A stretch of 64,000 nt of DNA, taken from positions 1,053,765 through 1,117,764 of the forward strand of contig MU385712.1 in assembly GCA_022497155.1 (NCBI GenBank), read 5' to 3'. Below, one piece after another: positions 1 through 10,883 of the stretch. The notes beneath the pieces are model-generated. The model had not been told where the DNA came from, ran no database searches, and saw nothing but the letters and a program-made list of their open reading frames with translations. Within the stretch, counting starts at the first letter, position 1, and every line of letters starts with the position of its first letter. The stretch is from Whalleya microplaca (taxonomy: Eukaryota > Ascomycota > Sordariomycetes > Xylariales > Xylariaceae). The position numbers and the translations under genes are program-made.

Positions 1-582
1 ATCGATAAAAAAATAGCGAGCGCACTATAGCATTATATACCGTAATCCTAAATAATAAACTATATAATAATAATCATTAATTTTAAACATTTAAAGCGAC
101 GTATTAAAAAATAAGTTAAGGAAAAAACTAAAGACTTAAGCCGCTAAATCAATCGATTAACGGTATAATCCCTAGAGTTAAAGCTTATACCAAGCCTTGT
201 ACTATAGCTCTCGCCGATATTAACAGCAGCAATTACGCCGACCAAAAAACTATTAATTGTCAAGCCGCTTCAGCTAATTAAACCAGGGGAACCAGTAATT
301 ATAGCACAAGAACCGAAACCATTAGTAACGGCATCAATAACAAAACCATTAACGACAGCAATAACGATAAAATTATTAACGACAGCATTAACGACAGTAT
401 TGCTAAAACTACTTACACCCGAGCCATTAACGCCACCGAAAGTATCGATAATATTTAAAAAGCTGACTAAGCCCTTTAAAAAGCACGCCAAAGAACCAAA
501 GCTAATCAAGCAGTCACCGAAGCCGCTCAAGTTAATCAAGCAAGAACCGCTTATTACCAAACTCCCAATAATACCTTAATAC

Positions 583-617
<35 letters not shown>

Positions 618-724
618 GGCACCCTCTTTATATAGACTATAACCGTAACTAAAACGCAAGAGAAAATCGTCTGGCAACTTTACACCACTATCGAAAAAGC
701 GTTAGGCCTTACTTTCTATCTATT

Positions 725-938
725 GGCATATATACTGTCTTTAATAAAAATACTTATTAAATAGTCCCTCATTATAGTATTAACATATATACTGCCTTAC
801 GTATAGTCATTCCCTACTCGTTATATCATTTATATAGCATTAACACATATACTGTCTTTATAACCGTCTTTAAACATTAATTAACATATGTATTATCCTT
901 TAATATAACAACCAGCATCGATATATATACTGTCCTTA
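725..938 (+). repeat. Degenerate tandem repeat of a 20-bp unit
   Basis: The unit, roughly AACATATATACTGTCTTTA, recurs at about 725, 781, 841, 882 and 919, at spacings of 37-60 bp. The copies differ mostly by transitions, as expected under RIP. It could be a decayed promoter/enhancer array of an LTR or a satellite remnant. Confidence 0.5.
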
Positions 939-1188
939 TAATATATTACCGCTTCCCTCGCTTTAACAAACATATATAACACTATTATTAACTACGAGGC
1001 CATTAATTTTTTCCTTTATTAATTTCCTTTATTACGTTAAAAAGAAAGAAAGTGAGAAAAGAGATAGGAGAGGATAAGAATCAATAGCTATAGCTTCAAA
1101 TAAAATCAAAATTAAGGAGAGTTTCTTTTGTCATACTGAAAGAGAGAGAAAGATCGACAGGTCGTCGATCATTTCGTGAGGGGGCAGT

Positions 1189-1273
1189 TGTTAGGCCTTA
1201 GTTAAGCCTTAGCTATAGCTATATGAGTCCCTTCGGGACTCATCATCAATCAACAGAAGCAAGCTTCATTACA
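1189..1273 (+). repeat. Short LTR-like segment with hairpin
   Basis: The segment starts TGTTAGGCC and ends CATTACA, the TG...CA arrangement of LTRs. A purine-rich tract (GTGAGGGGGCAG) lies directly upstream, like a polypurine tract. Directly downstream is TTGGTCTCACAGGGG, which resembles a tRNA primer-binding site. Inside is a perfect 9-bp-stem hairpin at 1223-1243 (ATGAGTCCC, loop TTC, GGGACTCAT). The 11-mer GTTAGGCCTTA also occurs near 702. At 85 bp it is short for an LTR, so this is a moderate guess. Confidence 0.35.
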
Positions 1274-1880
1274 TCCATTGGTCTCACAGGGGATTTCGCC
1301 GACTACGTCAGAGGATCGCTAACCTAACTGGCTGCTGGTGAACTTGACTGACGATTCTTGAGGTAAAGCTACTGATTGTCGGTATATTTCGCTAGCTGCC
1401 TGAGGAGCTGAGGTAAGGGTATTGTAACACCTAATAAAGGAGAGACTAGGCTGCCGATCGAGAAAAAGGAGGATTAACGAGTAACTAATCAACCACGCTA
1501 ATTAAAAAAAGCGCTAAATTAATTCGATAGCGGAATCAGCTAAATTTAGCGCCAAAAAACCTTATAATTATATAACGGCTTAAAAAAGGAGGCGGCGCGT
1601 ATTACGTAATAAGTATATATTACTAAAAATTATAAGGTAAGGAGCAAAAGGTCAGCTAATTACTATATGACAGCCTGACTTAAAAAAACCTCCTCACTTA
1701 ATTACCTAAACTATCTAACTAAGCATGTGGTCTAGCAGGTCACGTGTGAGGGGCTTAGGGTATGTTATAGCTATAGGGAGCTTACAGGGACCTTATAGCA
1801 CCCCATAAGCTTATGCCGTGACACCGGCACTTATAACGTTATAACTCCGAGCTTTACCGATACCCTTACCCGTAAAAAAA

Positions 1881-3150
1881 TATCCCGCGTTTTAACGCTA
1901 TTTTTATTTTTCGCGCCGATTTTTATATTCGCTATATTTATACTTTAAAACTTAATAAAATCGCGCTTTATAAATACCTAAAAACATTTCGAAACTTTTA
2001 TTACTATAAATATAGCTCGGGTTATTTTTGCCGGCTTAAATAAAATTTCTTAAATTTTTTCTAAAAAATTTAATAAACTAATATAAGCTTTTATAGCCTC
2101 CCTTAGCTTTTTTATACCGCTTACTACTATATTTATTTATATAATACTACCGATTTTATTATAAATTTCTTTAGTAATTTTAAAACTAATAATATATTAA
2201 TTTTTTTATTTTTTATAACATTATTAAATTTTTAATAAAAACCTTAGCGATTTTATTATATATATTTATAATAACGATCTTATTTTTATTAATATTAATA
2301 AAAAGCTTTTCGCTTTTAGCCCGGAAGTTATTTCGATTTTTATTTTTTAATTTATTATAAGCTTTATTATTTTTATAATTTTTAATTTATCGGTTTTTTT
2401 AGTAACTTGCTCTTTTATCGCTTTTATAGTTCCTAATTTATCGGCTTTTTTAGTAATTCGCCTTATAAACGTAATTTTTGCTTTAATTATTACTAGCTTG
2501 TCCGGTTTTATTTTTTCGGCCTTTTAATTAAAAAAAAATTATTTAATTTGCGTTACGGAATTTTTAAAAAAGCTCGCAAATTTTTTAGGCTTAAATTAAA
2601 TTATTCTTCCGGGTTTTATTATATATTAAGTTTTATCTAATTAATAAAGACCTTTTATTTTTATATTTTTTATCGGTAAAGCTTATAAGCTTAATTATTA
2701 AAAAATAAACTTATATTTAATATTTTATTAGTTTTAAATTAAAATATAAATTTATTATTTATTATTAAAGTAGTTTTTTATTACTTTATTTTTTTTATAA
2801 AAGCTTATAAAATTATTAAATATATAAGTTTAAATTAAATACGCTTTTTTTATTTCTTAATAATTTATAATTATAACTTTATTATTTTAAAAATTTAATA
2901 AAGCTTTAAAATATTCGAATATTTATTTAAAAAACCTTTTAATAAATCCGTTTATTAATATTTAATTTATAACTAAATAAATTATTTTAAAACTTCTTTT
3001 AATATATTTTTATTAAAACTATATATTTTAAATATCGATATAATAAAACCTAATATTAATTTTAAGTCTTTTTTTAATAACGAGCTTAATTATTTATTAA
3101 TTATTATAAAAAATCCTTTATAGCTTTTTAAAATTTAAGGTAATATTTTA
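1881..3150. repeat. RIP-degraded AT-rich sequence, origin unresolved
   Basis: Extremely AT-rich, with TpA abundant and CpA scarce. Read on the minus strand, about 2,390-2,540 gives a lysine-rich, heptad-like stretch (TKKADKLGTIKAIKEQV) that could be a Gag or ORF1 remnant. No LTR matching the copia LTR at 14,902-15,094 was found here, so where the copia relic ends downstream is unknown. Confidence 0.5.
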
Positions 3151-4360
3151 AAATAACTACTTTAAAATTATACTTTTTTTAATTATATATTTAAAAGCTA
3201 TAATTTCGGCTTTAATTATTAAAATAAATATAATACTTTATTTAATAGCTTTTTATATAATAATACCCCTAAAAAAGAATATAATATACCTATAAAAAAT
3301 CTTCGAGATTCCGTATTATTTGCGAAAGAAATATTACTTATAATAATTAAAACTTGCTTTTTAAAACTTTTATTTTTATACCTAATATTTAAAAAGCGCG
3401 TAATATATAAATAATAGATTATTTAATTTACTATTGCTATATATTTCGAGTTTAAGTTAATAAGAAAATAAAAAAACTATATTATTATATAAGCTATATT
3501 AAAATATATTATAATTACGGTATATAAAATTAATTTTATATATTTTTAGTATTTTTTAATTTGTTTTTTCGAAACTTACCCTTTATATTTAAAAAGCTCG
3601 GTATATAATAAAAGAATTATTAAAAACTAATTATTATTAATTAAGTTAAAATATAAGGTAATTTTATTAATATAAAAATTATAGAATAGGGTAATCGATT
3701 TTCGCTATCGATTTTCGCTATCGATTTTTTAATACTTTAATCCCTAAATATTAAAAGATTTTTTCTTATTTCTTAATTTTATATATTTCTTTTATCGCCG
3801 TAATTAATTTAGTAGTTTTTACTTAATACCGACATTTAAATAATAATAAAAAATCGTTTATATAAAAAATTATGAAAATTTTCCTCCCTTTTATATAAAA
3901 AAGGCAAAACTTTTTAAAAGAAACAATAAAGCTTAATATCTTAAAAATAATAGCGAATTTGTTATATTATAATAAAAATAATTTTTTTAAGCTATATAAA
4001 GCTTGTAAAATTTTAACGTATTTCCTACTAATTTTAAAGCTATTAAAAAGCTTATATATTATAGGCTTTAATTTATTATATAAAACGTTTAAAAACGCGT
4101 TTTTAACGTTATATTAAAAAACCTTAAAATTAAATTTTATAATAAGCATTATTATTAATTTAAAAGATTTTATTATAAATATAATAATATATATATTTTA
4201 AATTATTCCCTTTTTTAAAAAATCCTTATATATTATTATTTTAGTTTTATAAAACTCCAAATATTTATTTTTATTAAATTTATAAATAAATATTTATTTT
4301 AAAAATAATAGGCGGTATTTAATACGCTTTTAATTAATAACCCTTTAAGTTTTTAGGCAT
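3150..4360 (-). mobile_element. Ty1/copia relic, downstream half (RT and RNase H)
   Basis: Read on the minus strand with stops ignored, this is a decayed copia polyprotein. About 4,310-4,240 gives K*IFIYKFNKNKYLEFYKTK, matching the copia RT start KWVFxYKxDxxGxxxxYKARL with Trp turned to stop. About 4,115-4,087 gives YNVKNAFLN, the copia (x)DVxxAFLxG block. Near 3,858-3,853 the catalytic YVDD reads YIND. About 3,330-3,300 gives SFANNTESRR, the copia RNase H block DASxAxDxxTRRS. Losses are C-to-T or G-to-A changes, as RIP makes. The rest of the same element lies beyond the gypsy insertion, at 10,884-15,094. Confidence 0.85.
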
Positions 4361-4559
4361 AAAAATATAAAAGGCCGTTACGCCAAGATGCAATTTTGTA
4401 ATACTAAATAAGTGTTTATTTTTTAATTAAAAAAAAAAAGAAAATTAAAAAGATATATCGATATAGCTCGAGAGCATTTATATTAGTTTTCGAGAGCTAT
4501 GCTGTTATATTAGCTTATAATTGCCGATATTCCTTATTATAATATAGCCTATTATATTA
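4361..4559 (-). repeat. 3' LTR of the gypsy element
   Basis: It matches the 10.69-10.88 kb copy over its whole length, including GATGCAATTTT, the TATCGATA block and CTCGAGAGCATTTAT. Nearly all differences are transitions, and this copy is the more AT-rich. The outer edges are blurred by mutation, so no target-site duplication could be read. Confidence 0.8.
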
Positions 4560-4579
4560 CCCCCCTTTTTATTTTTTTT
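4560..4579 (-). other. Polypurine tract of the gypsy element
   Basis: On the minus strand this is AAAAAAAATAAAAAGGGGGG, ending exactly where the 3' LTR begins. That is the position of the plus-strand primer in LTR retrotransposons. It supports both the minus orientation and the LTR edge at 4,559. Confidence 0.75.
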
Positions 4580-7449
4580 GCGCAATTGTATCGCGTCCCT
4601 TATACCCGAACGTAAGATATATATAGATTTTCGTTAATTATCGGCCCTTCTAGTTATTAATAGTTTATTTTATTATTAATTAAACCCGGTTCGGGAGGTA
4701 ATATAGAGGTATTCTTATAAAAAAATTCTTTTGCTATAAAAGTTCCTAATTTTATATTACTATTAGCTAATCAAATATAAGGTAAACGCGCGTAAAATTA
4801 AAGCTCGATTCCCGCTTTTAATTAGTTCTTTATTCGGTAATTAAATCTATTTTTAAATTAATAAATTAATTCCTGCTTTTAATTAGTTTAAACATATAAC
4901 TAGCGTAATGTGTAATTAGCTTTTATAATTAGCTGCGTAATTAATTCTTTCTTAAGGTCGCTTAAATACTCCGGGCTTTTTTTTCGAAATTTCTTTTTTC
5001 CTCCTTTCTTTTTTTAAGCTATTTATAAATAAAGACCTATTTTTTTAATTATTTACTTTATTCTCCTATTTTTTAATTTTCTAATTTTTTAATTTTCCAA
5101 ACTTTTAATTTTTTAATTTTTTTATTTTTTTATTATTTAGGTTACTAATATATTTCCCCGTAATATTCCCGTAACGTACCTTTTTTTTTTTGCCGCTATT
5201 TTTGCTTATTTTCGCTTTTGCTGCCGCCGTTATATTTTTATTTTATTTTTCTTCCGGCTTTGCCGTTTTTAAGCCGCCCGTTCGCGTTACTTTTATAGTT
5301 TTCCTTTTTTTTATATATTATATTCCGTATTGCCCTTACGTTAGCCGTATAACTAAAAACCTTTCCGTTTTTTATTCCGATTAAATTTATAAGTTTTTCT
5401 TTTTTTTTTTTTTAGTTTTAAAATATTTTAAATATAATACTAATTATATTTAGCTATTTATAATATACGGTATATAAAATATACCAAAAGTTATAATTAT
5501 TTTATTATAAGTTATTTTTTATTTTTTCCGTTTAAACGTTATTTTTTAACCCCGTTTTATAACTATTTATAGGTACCGAGATTTGCTTTTTTGCTATTAC
5601 TTTAATAAAAGTTTATCGAATTTATAATAGCTTAAACTTTAATAGGTTATTTATCCCTTCTGTTTTTTTATAATACCCCCGTTACTTATTTTTTTTATCT
5701 AGCTTCCGTTACCGCTTAAAAATCGGCCGGAATACGGGCATAATATATTATTAACGCCGTTATATATTTCGAGCGTACTAAAATAAACGTTACGGCTTTA
5801 AGCCGGGCCGGGGCTTAATAGTAATAAAAATAATATATAAGTTTTTACTTTATTTTTTTGTAATTTTTTTTAGCTTATACGTTATATAAAAGTAACTTAT
5901 AGCCGCGTTTAAAAAAGTCGCTTACCCGCTCGAATATATCGCTAATAATATTAGCGATATTATAACTATTACGCGCTTTATAGTAAATAATACCGGGCCC
6001 GCCGCTTATATATATATTTCCGTTTCCGATTTTTTTTTTCGGCTCGTCCCGCCCGCCCCTATTATTATTATAAACCTTTCGTTTAAACGTAGCTCGCGTA
6101 TTTCTCGCCCGCACGTTTCCTTTATTTCCGTTAATATTTCTCGCTGCCGTAACTATTTCTTTAAACTCCTTTCCGTAAAAATAAAAAAAAAAGCGATAGA
6201 TATAAATAAAAAAAAAGAAAATAATAAAAAAAACGAGTTAAATTATTAGCTCCTAGCTAATATAAATACGCCGCTCGGTTAAATTTATTACGTTTTTCGG
6301 TCGGTTTTATAATAATTCTAATTATCGGTTTGCTAAAAAAATTACATAAATAAAAAAGGTTATTTATTATTTACTCGGGAATAACGTTCGCGTTATTTAT
6401 AATAATAAAAGATTTATAATTTCCCGTAATATTTTTTTATTTTATTTATATTCTTTCGTTTCCGTACTTTATTAATATTTTATTAATTATATAATTATTA
6501 TATAAGCGTAATTTTTGCTTTTTTTTTTATATTAATTTTTTTAGGCCTATTATTTATTTTTATATTACCGTAATTTTTTTTAAAACAGTTTATTATTTCG
6601 GTATTTTTTAAATTCTCGAGCGGTTTTTATATTAAAGCTATATAATTTATTTATTTTATTAGCACTTATTTAATTTTTTTTCGCCCTTTCCGCTTAATAG
6701 TTATTTAAATAATTTCTTTTACTTATTATTTTATTTCTTCTTTTTTTTTTTTACTAACTATAAGGAGAGGTTATATATTTTCGTTTTTTTAAAAAAGTAA
6801 GAAATTATTTTTTATATAACGGATAAGCTCGATATAAAACCGGTTATATATTTTTTTCGGTATATTTAATTTTATAATTTAAGAGCTAATAACGCGCGTT
6901 ATTTTATATTTAATATATAATTATATTAGCTTTTATAAAAGTTAAAATATAGAAATATTTTTAAGTATTAATTATATTTTATTTTTTATTCGGAATTATT
7001 TTATAAAAAATTGCCGCTCGTTAGTTACGTTTTTTTATTATTATTACGTAATTACTATTACGGCTTATATAAATTTTATCGCTTTTTTTAAGCACTAAAT
7101 AAAAACCTCCGCCTGTATATGCGGTTCGGAAATAAGTTTTAAAATATATTTTACTATTGGAATAAGTTTTATATAATATCTATAAAATATAAAAAAAAGA
7201 TTTAACCTTATTATTATAATATTTCAGTTATTAATTATAAATATTACTTCCGGTAATAATAAGCTTTATTTAAATTAAGCGTATAATATAAACGCTTAAA
7301 AATATATTAATATTTTTTAGTTCGCTTATTTAGTAATTCCGTTAGTTTCCGGATAAAACGTAATTAATAGACGTTATTTAATTTCTATTAATAAACAGAG
7401 CCGTTTTTAAAACCGCCTTACCTAATTAAATCTTTTATTACTAATTATA

Positions 7450-10250
7450 ATATAAAAAAAACTATAATATTTTTAATAATAGTTTATAAACTGTTCGGTA
7501 TATATTTCCGCTTTTATTAAAATTATAGCTTTTAATATAACTTATTTTTTTAATCGATTAAAAATTACTATTATAAAAATAAAGTCTTATTCGGAAACAG
7601 CTAGTAGGTCGGTTATAAAATTAATAAATAGCTTATTATAAAATCGATTTAAAATAAATAATAGTTTTAAAAGCCTTTTTTTTTAGTTACGCTATACCGT
7701 TTTTTTTCTATAAATATCGCAATTTTTATAAAAGCGTTTTATAAACGCCGATATTTTAAGCTAATAAAACGTTCTCGAAAATATTACTAATATATTTTTC
7801 TTTTCCGGATATTTTATTAAATATAAATTATAAGTATTTTATACTAGAATAATATAGAACGGCTCTTAATTAAAAATCTAAATACGCTCGCGAAAACGTA
7901 ATCGACCTTTATTATCGATATTATATTCCGATAACGATATTTTTACGTTTAAATTTTTAAAGAACGCTCGGTTTTTTTAAGCTACCGCCTTTATCGCTCG
8001 CGCGTAACTCGGGTCTTTCGCTACTCTTATATTTTATAATAATTATAAATTCTTATATTCGAAAATTTCTTTACCTTTCGGGATATTTTATCCGTATAAT
8101 TAAATATACTTTATTTTAATAGTCCCCGTTTATTTATATCTCTTAAATTATATATAAAATAACTATTTCCTTTATAGTAGTTAAAATTCCTATCTTTTAT
8201 ACCTTTTATTTTATACTTTTTATAATAAGTCTTATTTATACTGTAAAAAAATATCGGGTCTAATATTTAAATATCTAGCGCGAAATTTTAATCGGAAATT
8301 AAAACGTGTTAATTTTTTTAACTAACGTATTTATTATTTAGAAAGTTTTTTAAAAATTATAAAATATTTTAGATTTTTATAATTAAATAAAATTATAAAT
8401 ATTAAAATTACGTTTTATAATTTCGCGTCTTATATTTACAAGTAGCTTATAATTATTAATAGCTTTTTGTCGTAAATTTTATAATTAATTTCTGCCGAAA
8501 TTAAACGCCTAAAATAATAGGCTATAGGTAATAAAATCCCTTGCTTATCGCGTTATAATAAATATTTCCTATAAGCTTATCCCGAATAATCTATTTCGAC
8601 TACTATTTTTCGTTCGGAATTCCATTATATTAAAGCCGGTTTTTTTAAAAACGCTCGTTTAAAGTTCTCGAACGCTAAATCTTCCGAAAGCCCCTATTAA
8701 AACGGTACCCCCTTTTTCGTAAATACCGATAAAAAGGTAATAAAATCTATATAGTTTTTAATAAAATCCCGGTAAAAGTTTGTAAACCCTAAAAAACTAT
8801 AGACTTTTTTAAGCGTTTTAAAAAGCTCCCATTTTTTAATTACCTATACCTTAGCCGGATCTATATAAACCTCTTTTTTTATTTCGATAATAAATCCCAA
8901 ATATTTCGTAATAATTACTATAAACTTGTACTTATTTATATCTAAATTTAAGCCTGTTATTTTTAAATATTTTAATACCTTTTTTACTTTATCGATATAA
9001 TTTTTTTTTATTTTAAAAAAATAAATTAATATATCGTTTATATATATTAAATAAAAAATATTTAAATATTTTTTTAACGTATTATTTACGTAACGTTAAA
9101 ACGTTACGGGAGTATCCGTTAGGCCGAAAAAGGTTATAAGTTATTCGAACAGCCTAAAATAAATATAAAAAGCCGTTTTTTATTTATTTCCCTCCTTAAT
9201 TTTAATTTTATAAAAAGCCGATCTAATATTTATTTTAAAAAATTATTTTATTCCCGAAAAAGTTTTAAACGTTTTTTATATAAATAAAAATAAGTACCGA
9301 TTTCGCTAAATAATATTATTTAATACTTTATAATTGTAATAAAAACGGAATTTGCTATTTGGTTTCCGGACGAAAAATATAGGGGCTTTTATAAATAAAC
9401 TACTCGTACGGATATATTTTTTATTTAATAACTTAATTAATATTTTCTATAACGCTAATAATTTTTTCCGGAATATATTATATAATAGCCTCTAAAAGGC
9501 AGGTAATTTTTTGCCCGCTTTATTACGATTTAAGTTAATTTTATAATCGGCTTTTATGCGGTATAGCGGAAAATCTTTACCTTTTTTTTTCTCAAATAAT
9601 TATTTCTAGCCCTTTAATTAAAAAAGGAAATTTTTTCGAACGTTAGTTTTTTTTTAAGCGCTAAAGTTTTATTAATATCTGTTAGTATAATAGCAAATAT
9701 AGCTATTTATTAAGTTATCACTCGTTTTTTTAGCTTTCCTTACTTCCGAGCTCTTTTTATTTCTCTTATAAAATATATTATACTAATATAAAATGCCTCC
9801 CGAGTTTCGCGGACTTTTATAGTCTTTAAAAAATATTCTTTCTTTTATATTTTTAGGTTTCCGGCAACTTTTATATATAGCATATGTTTATACGCTATAT
9901 ATATTACCCGGTTACGTTTTATCTAAAGCTTTTTTAATATTATAAAGTAATTTAAACCTAATATAATATATATAAATATTCTTAACTTATATTTATTAAA
10001 GTTAACTTTTATATAAGTTATCTTGCAAATTATACCCGAGGCGCTTAATCTCTTTTTACGAATAGTTTTTTCTACCGTTCTTTTTTAAATAAATATACGC
10101 GGCAATTTTAGGCGTTTTATTATATTTTCGCTAATAGTAATATAACATTTATATCTCAAATTTATAAAGGTTTTTATATATAATTATTAATTTAAATATA
10201 TATCGATTATAAAAAATTTTCCGTTTATAAGCTGCTCGGCTATATTAATT
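7450..10250 (-). pseudogene. Gypsy pol remnant: protease, RT, RNase H, integrase
   Basis: Domain traces on the minus strand, stops ignored: around 10,170-10,131 a retropepsin-like TFIN..YKCYITIS, with the active Asp apparently changed to Asn. Around 9,380-9,311 FVRKPNSKFRFYYNYKVLNN, the gypsy RT block FVKKxDGSxRxCVDYRxLN. FGLTDTPVTF then YINDILIY at about 9,050-9,021, where YxDD is now YIND. Around 8,800 FLGFTNFYRDFIKNY, the RT/RNase H connection. Around 8,560-8,470 RDKQGILLPIAYYFRRLISA, an RNase H block. Around 7,640-7,590 INFITDLLAVSE, the integrase core DFxTDLP with the first Asp now Asn. No frame is open, so no active product is possible. Confidence 0.88.
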
Positions 10251-10689
10251 TTTTCTGCTGTTATATTAAGCTTTTAAGCGTAATTTTGCTTAAAAGTTAC
10301 TCGTTTTCCTACTTTTTTAGTATTCTTTCGGCTCTATTTTTTTTAAATCTATAGCCTACTATTACGTTAACCCTAATACGGGTAGATAATTTTATAAAAC
10401 GATAGGCATACTTCTTAAATAAATAGCCTTTTTTCTTATATCGCAAGCATTCTTTGCGCTCCATTCGAGCGTTTCGTTCTTTATTTATTATTCCTCCAAA
10501 TTATTCTTTAATACCGCTTCTAATATTACATATGTTTACTCGAGGCGGGTATAAATCTAGTGGACTTAAATATTTAATACTTTCGCGTATCTCGCTAACA
10601 ATATCTCCAGATTGTCAGGGGGCTATTTTAAAGCTTCTCCTAACATTTTAATCTGCTTTAATACAGCTCGGGGGTTAATAAATTAAAAA

Positions 10690-10883
10690 ATATATAAAAA
10701 GCCGTCACGCTAAGATGCAATTTTATAATACTAAATAAGTATTTATTTTCTAACTAAAGAAAAAAAGAAAATCAAGAAGGTATATCGATACAGCTCGAGA
10801 GCATTTATACTAGCTCTCGAAAGCTGTGCTACCATATCGGCTTATAATCGCCGATATTCCCCACTACGGCACAGCCCATTACA
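10690..10883 (-). repeat. 5' LTR of the gypsy element
   Basis: This is the less mutated LTR copy. On the minus strand it begins TGTAATGGGCTGTGCC and runs to about GTGACGGCTTTTTATA. It pairs with 4,361-4,559. Divergence between the two is mostly transitions from RIP, so it cannot be used as an insertion clock. Confidence 0.8.

Larger units (their letters stand above)
1..1880. repeat. Degenerate AT-rich relic of a third repeat element
   Basis: This stretch is AT-rich but less extreme than what follows. At about 190-560 one plus-strand frame reads as a Ser/Asn/Ala/Thr-rich hydrophilic protein with a few stops, and the opposite strand is open by chance. A (TAA)n microsatellite lies at about 584-615. 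From about 1,100 to 1,870 the sequence keeps more GC and holds a short LTR-like segment, described separately. I see no recognisable reverse transcriptase or integrase here. I infer remains of an LTR element in plus orientation, truncated near 1,880. Confidence 0.4.
4361..10883 (-). mobile_element. Ty3/gypsy LTR retrotransposon, RIP-inactivated, nested in copia
   Basis: Two similar direct LTRs bound this 6.5-kb element (4,361-4,559 and about 10,690-10,883). The coding sense is minus, so the 5' LTR is the one at 10.7-10.9 kb. On the minus strand the order is protease (about 10,250-9,900), RT (about 9,470-8,990), RNase H (about 8,700-8,440) and integrase (about 8,000-7,450). This is gypsy order, with integrase after RNase H. 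Every domain has stops from RIP-type changes. Only about 450 bp lie between the 5' LTR and protease, too short for a full Gag. About 2.4 kb follow integrase with no recognised function. Confidence 0.88.

Noticed and set aside
270..560. 96-codon minus-strand open frame
   Set aside because: It is the complement of a repetitive, Asn/Thr-rich plus-strand stretch in transposon-derived DNA; the product is Gly/Val/Asn low complexity with no start context or family.
5190..5384. Plus-strand frame with a hydrophobic product
   Set aside because: It lies inside the minus-strand gypsy element; hydrophobic products arise readily from AT-rich sequence read against a Lys-rich frame.
10454..10651. Plus-strand 65-codon frame
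   Set aside because: It is antisense to the less mutated 5' end of the gypsy element, where a Gag remnant is expected.
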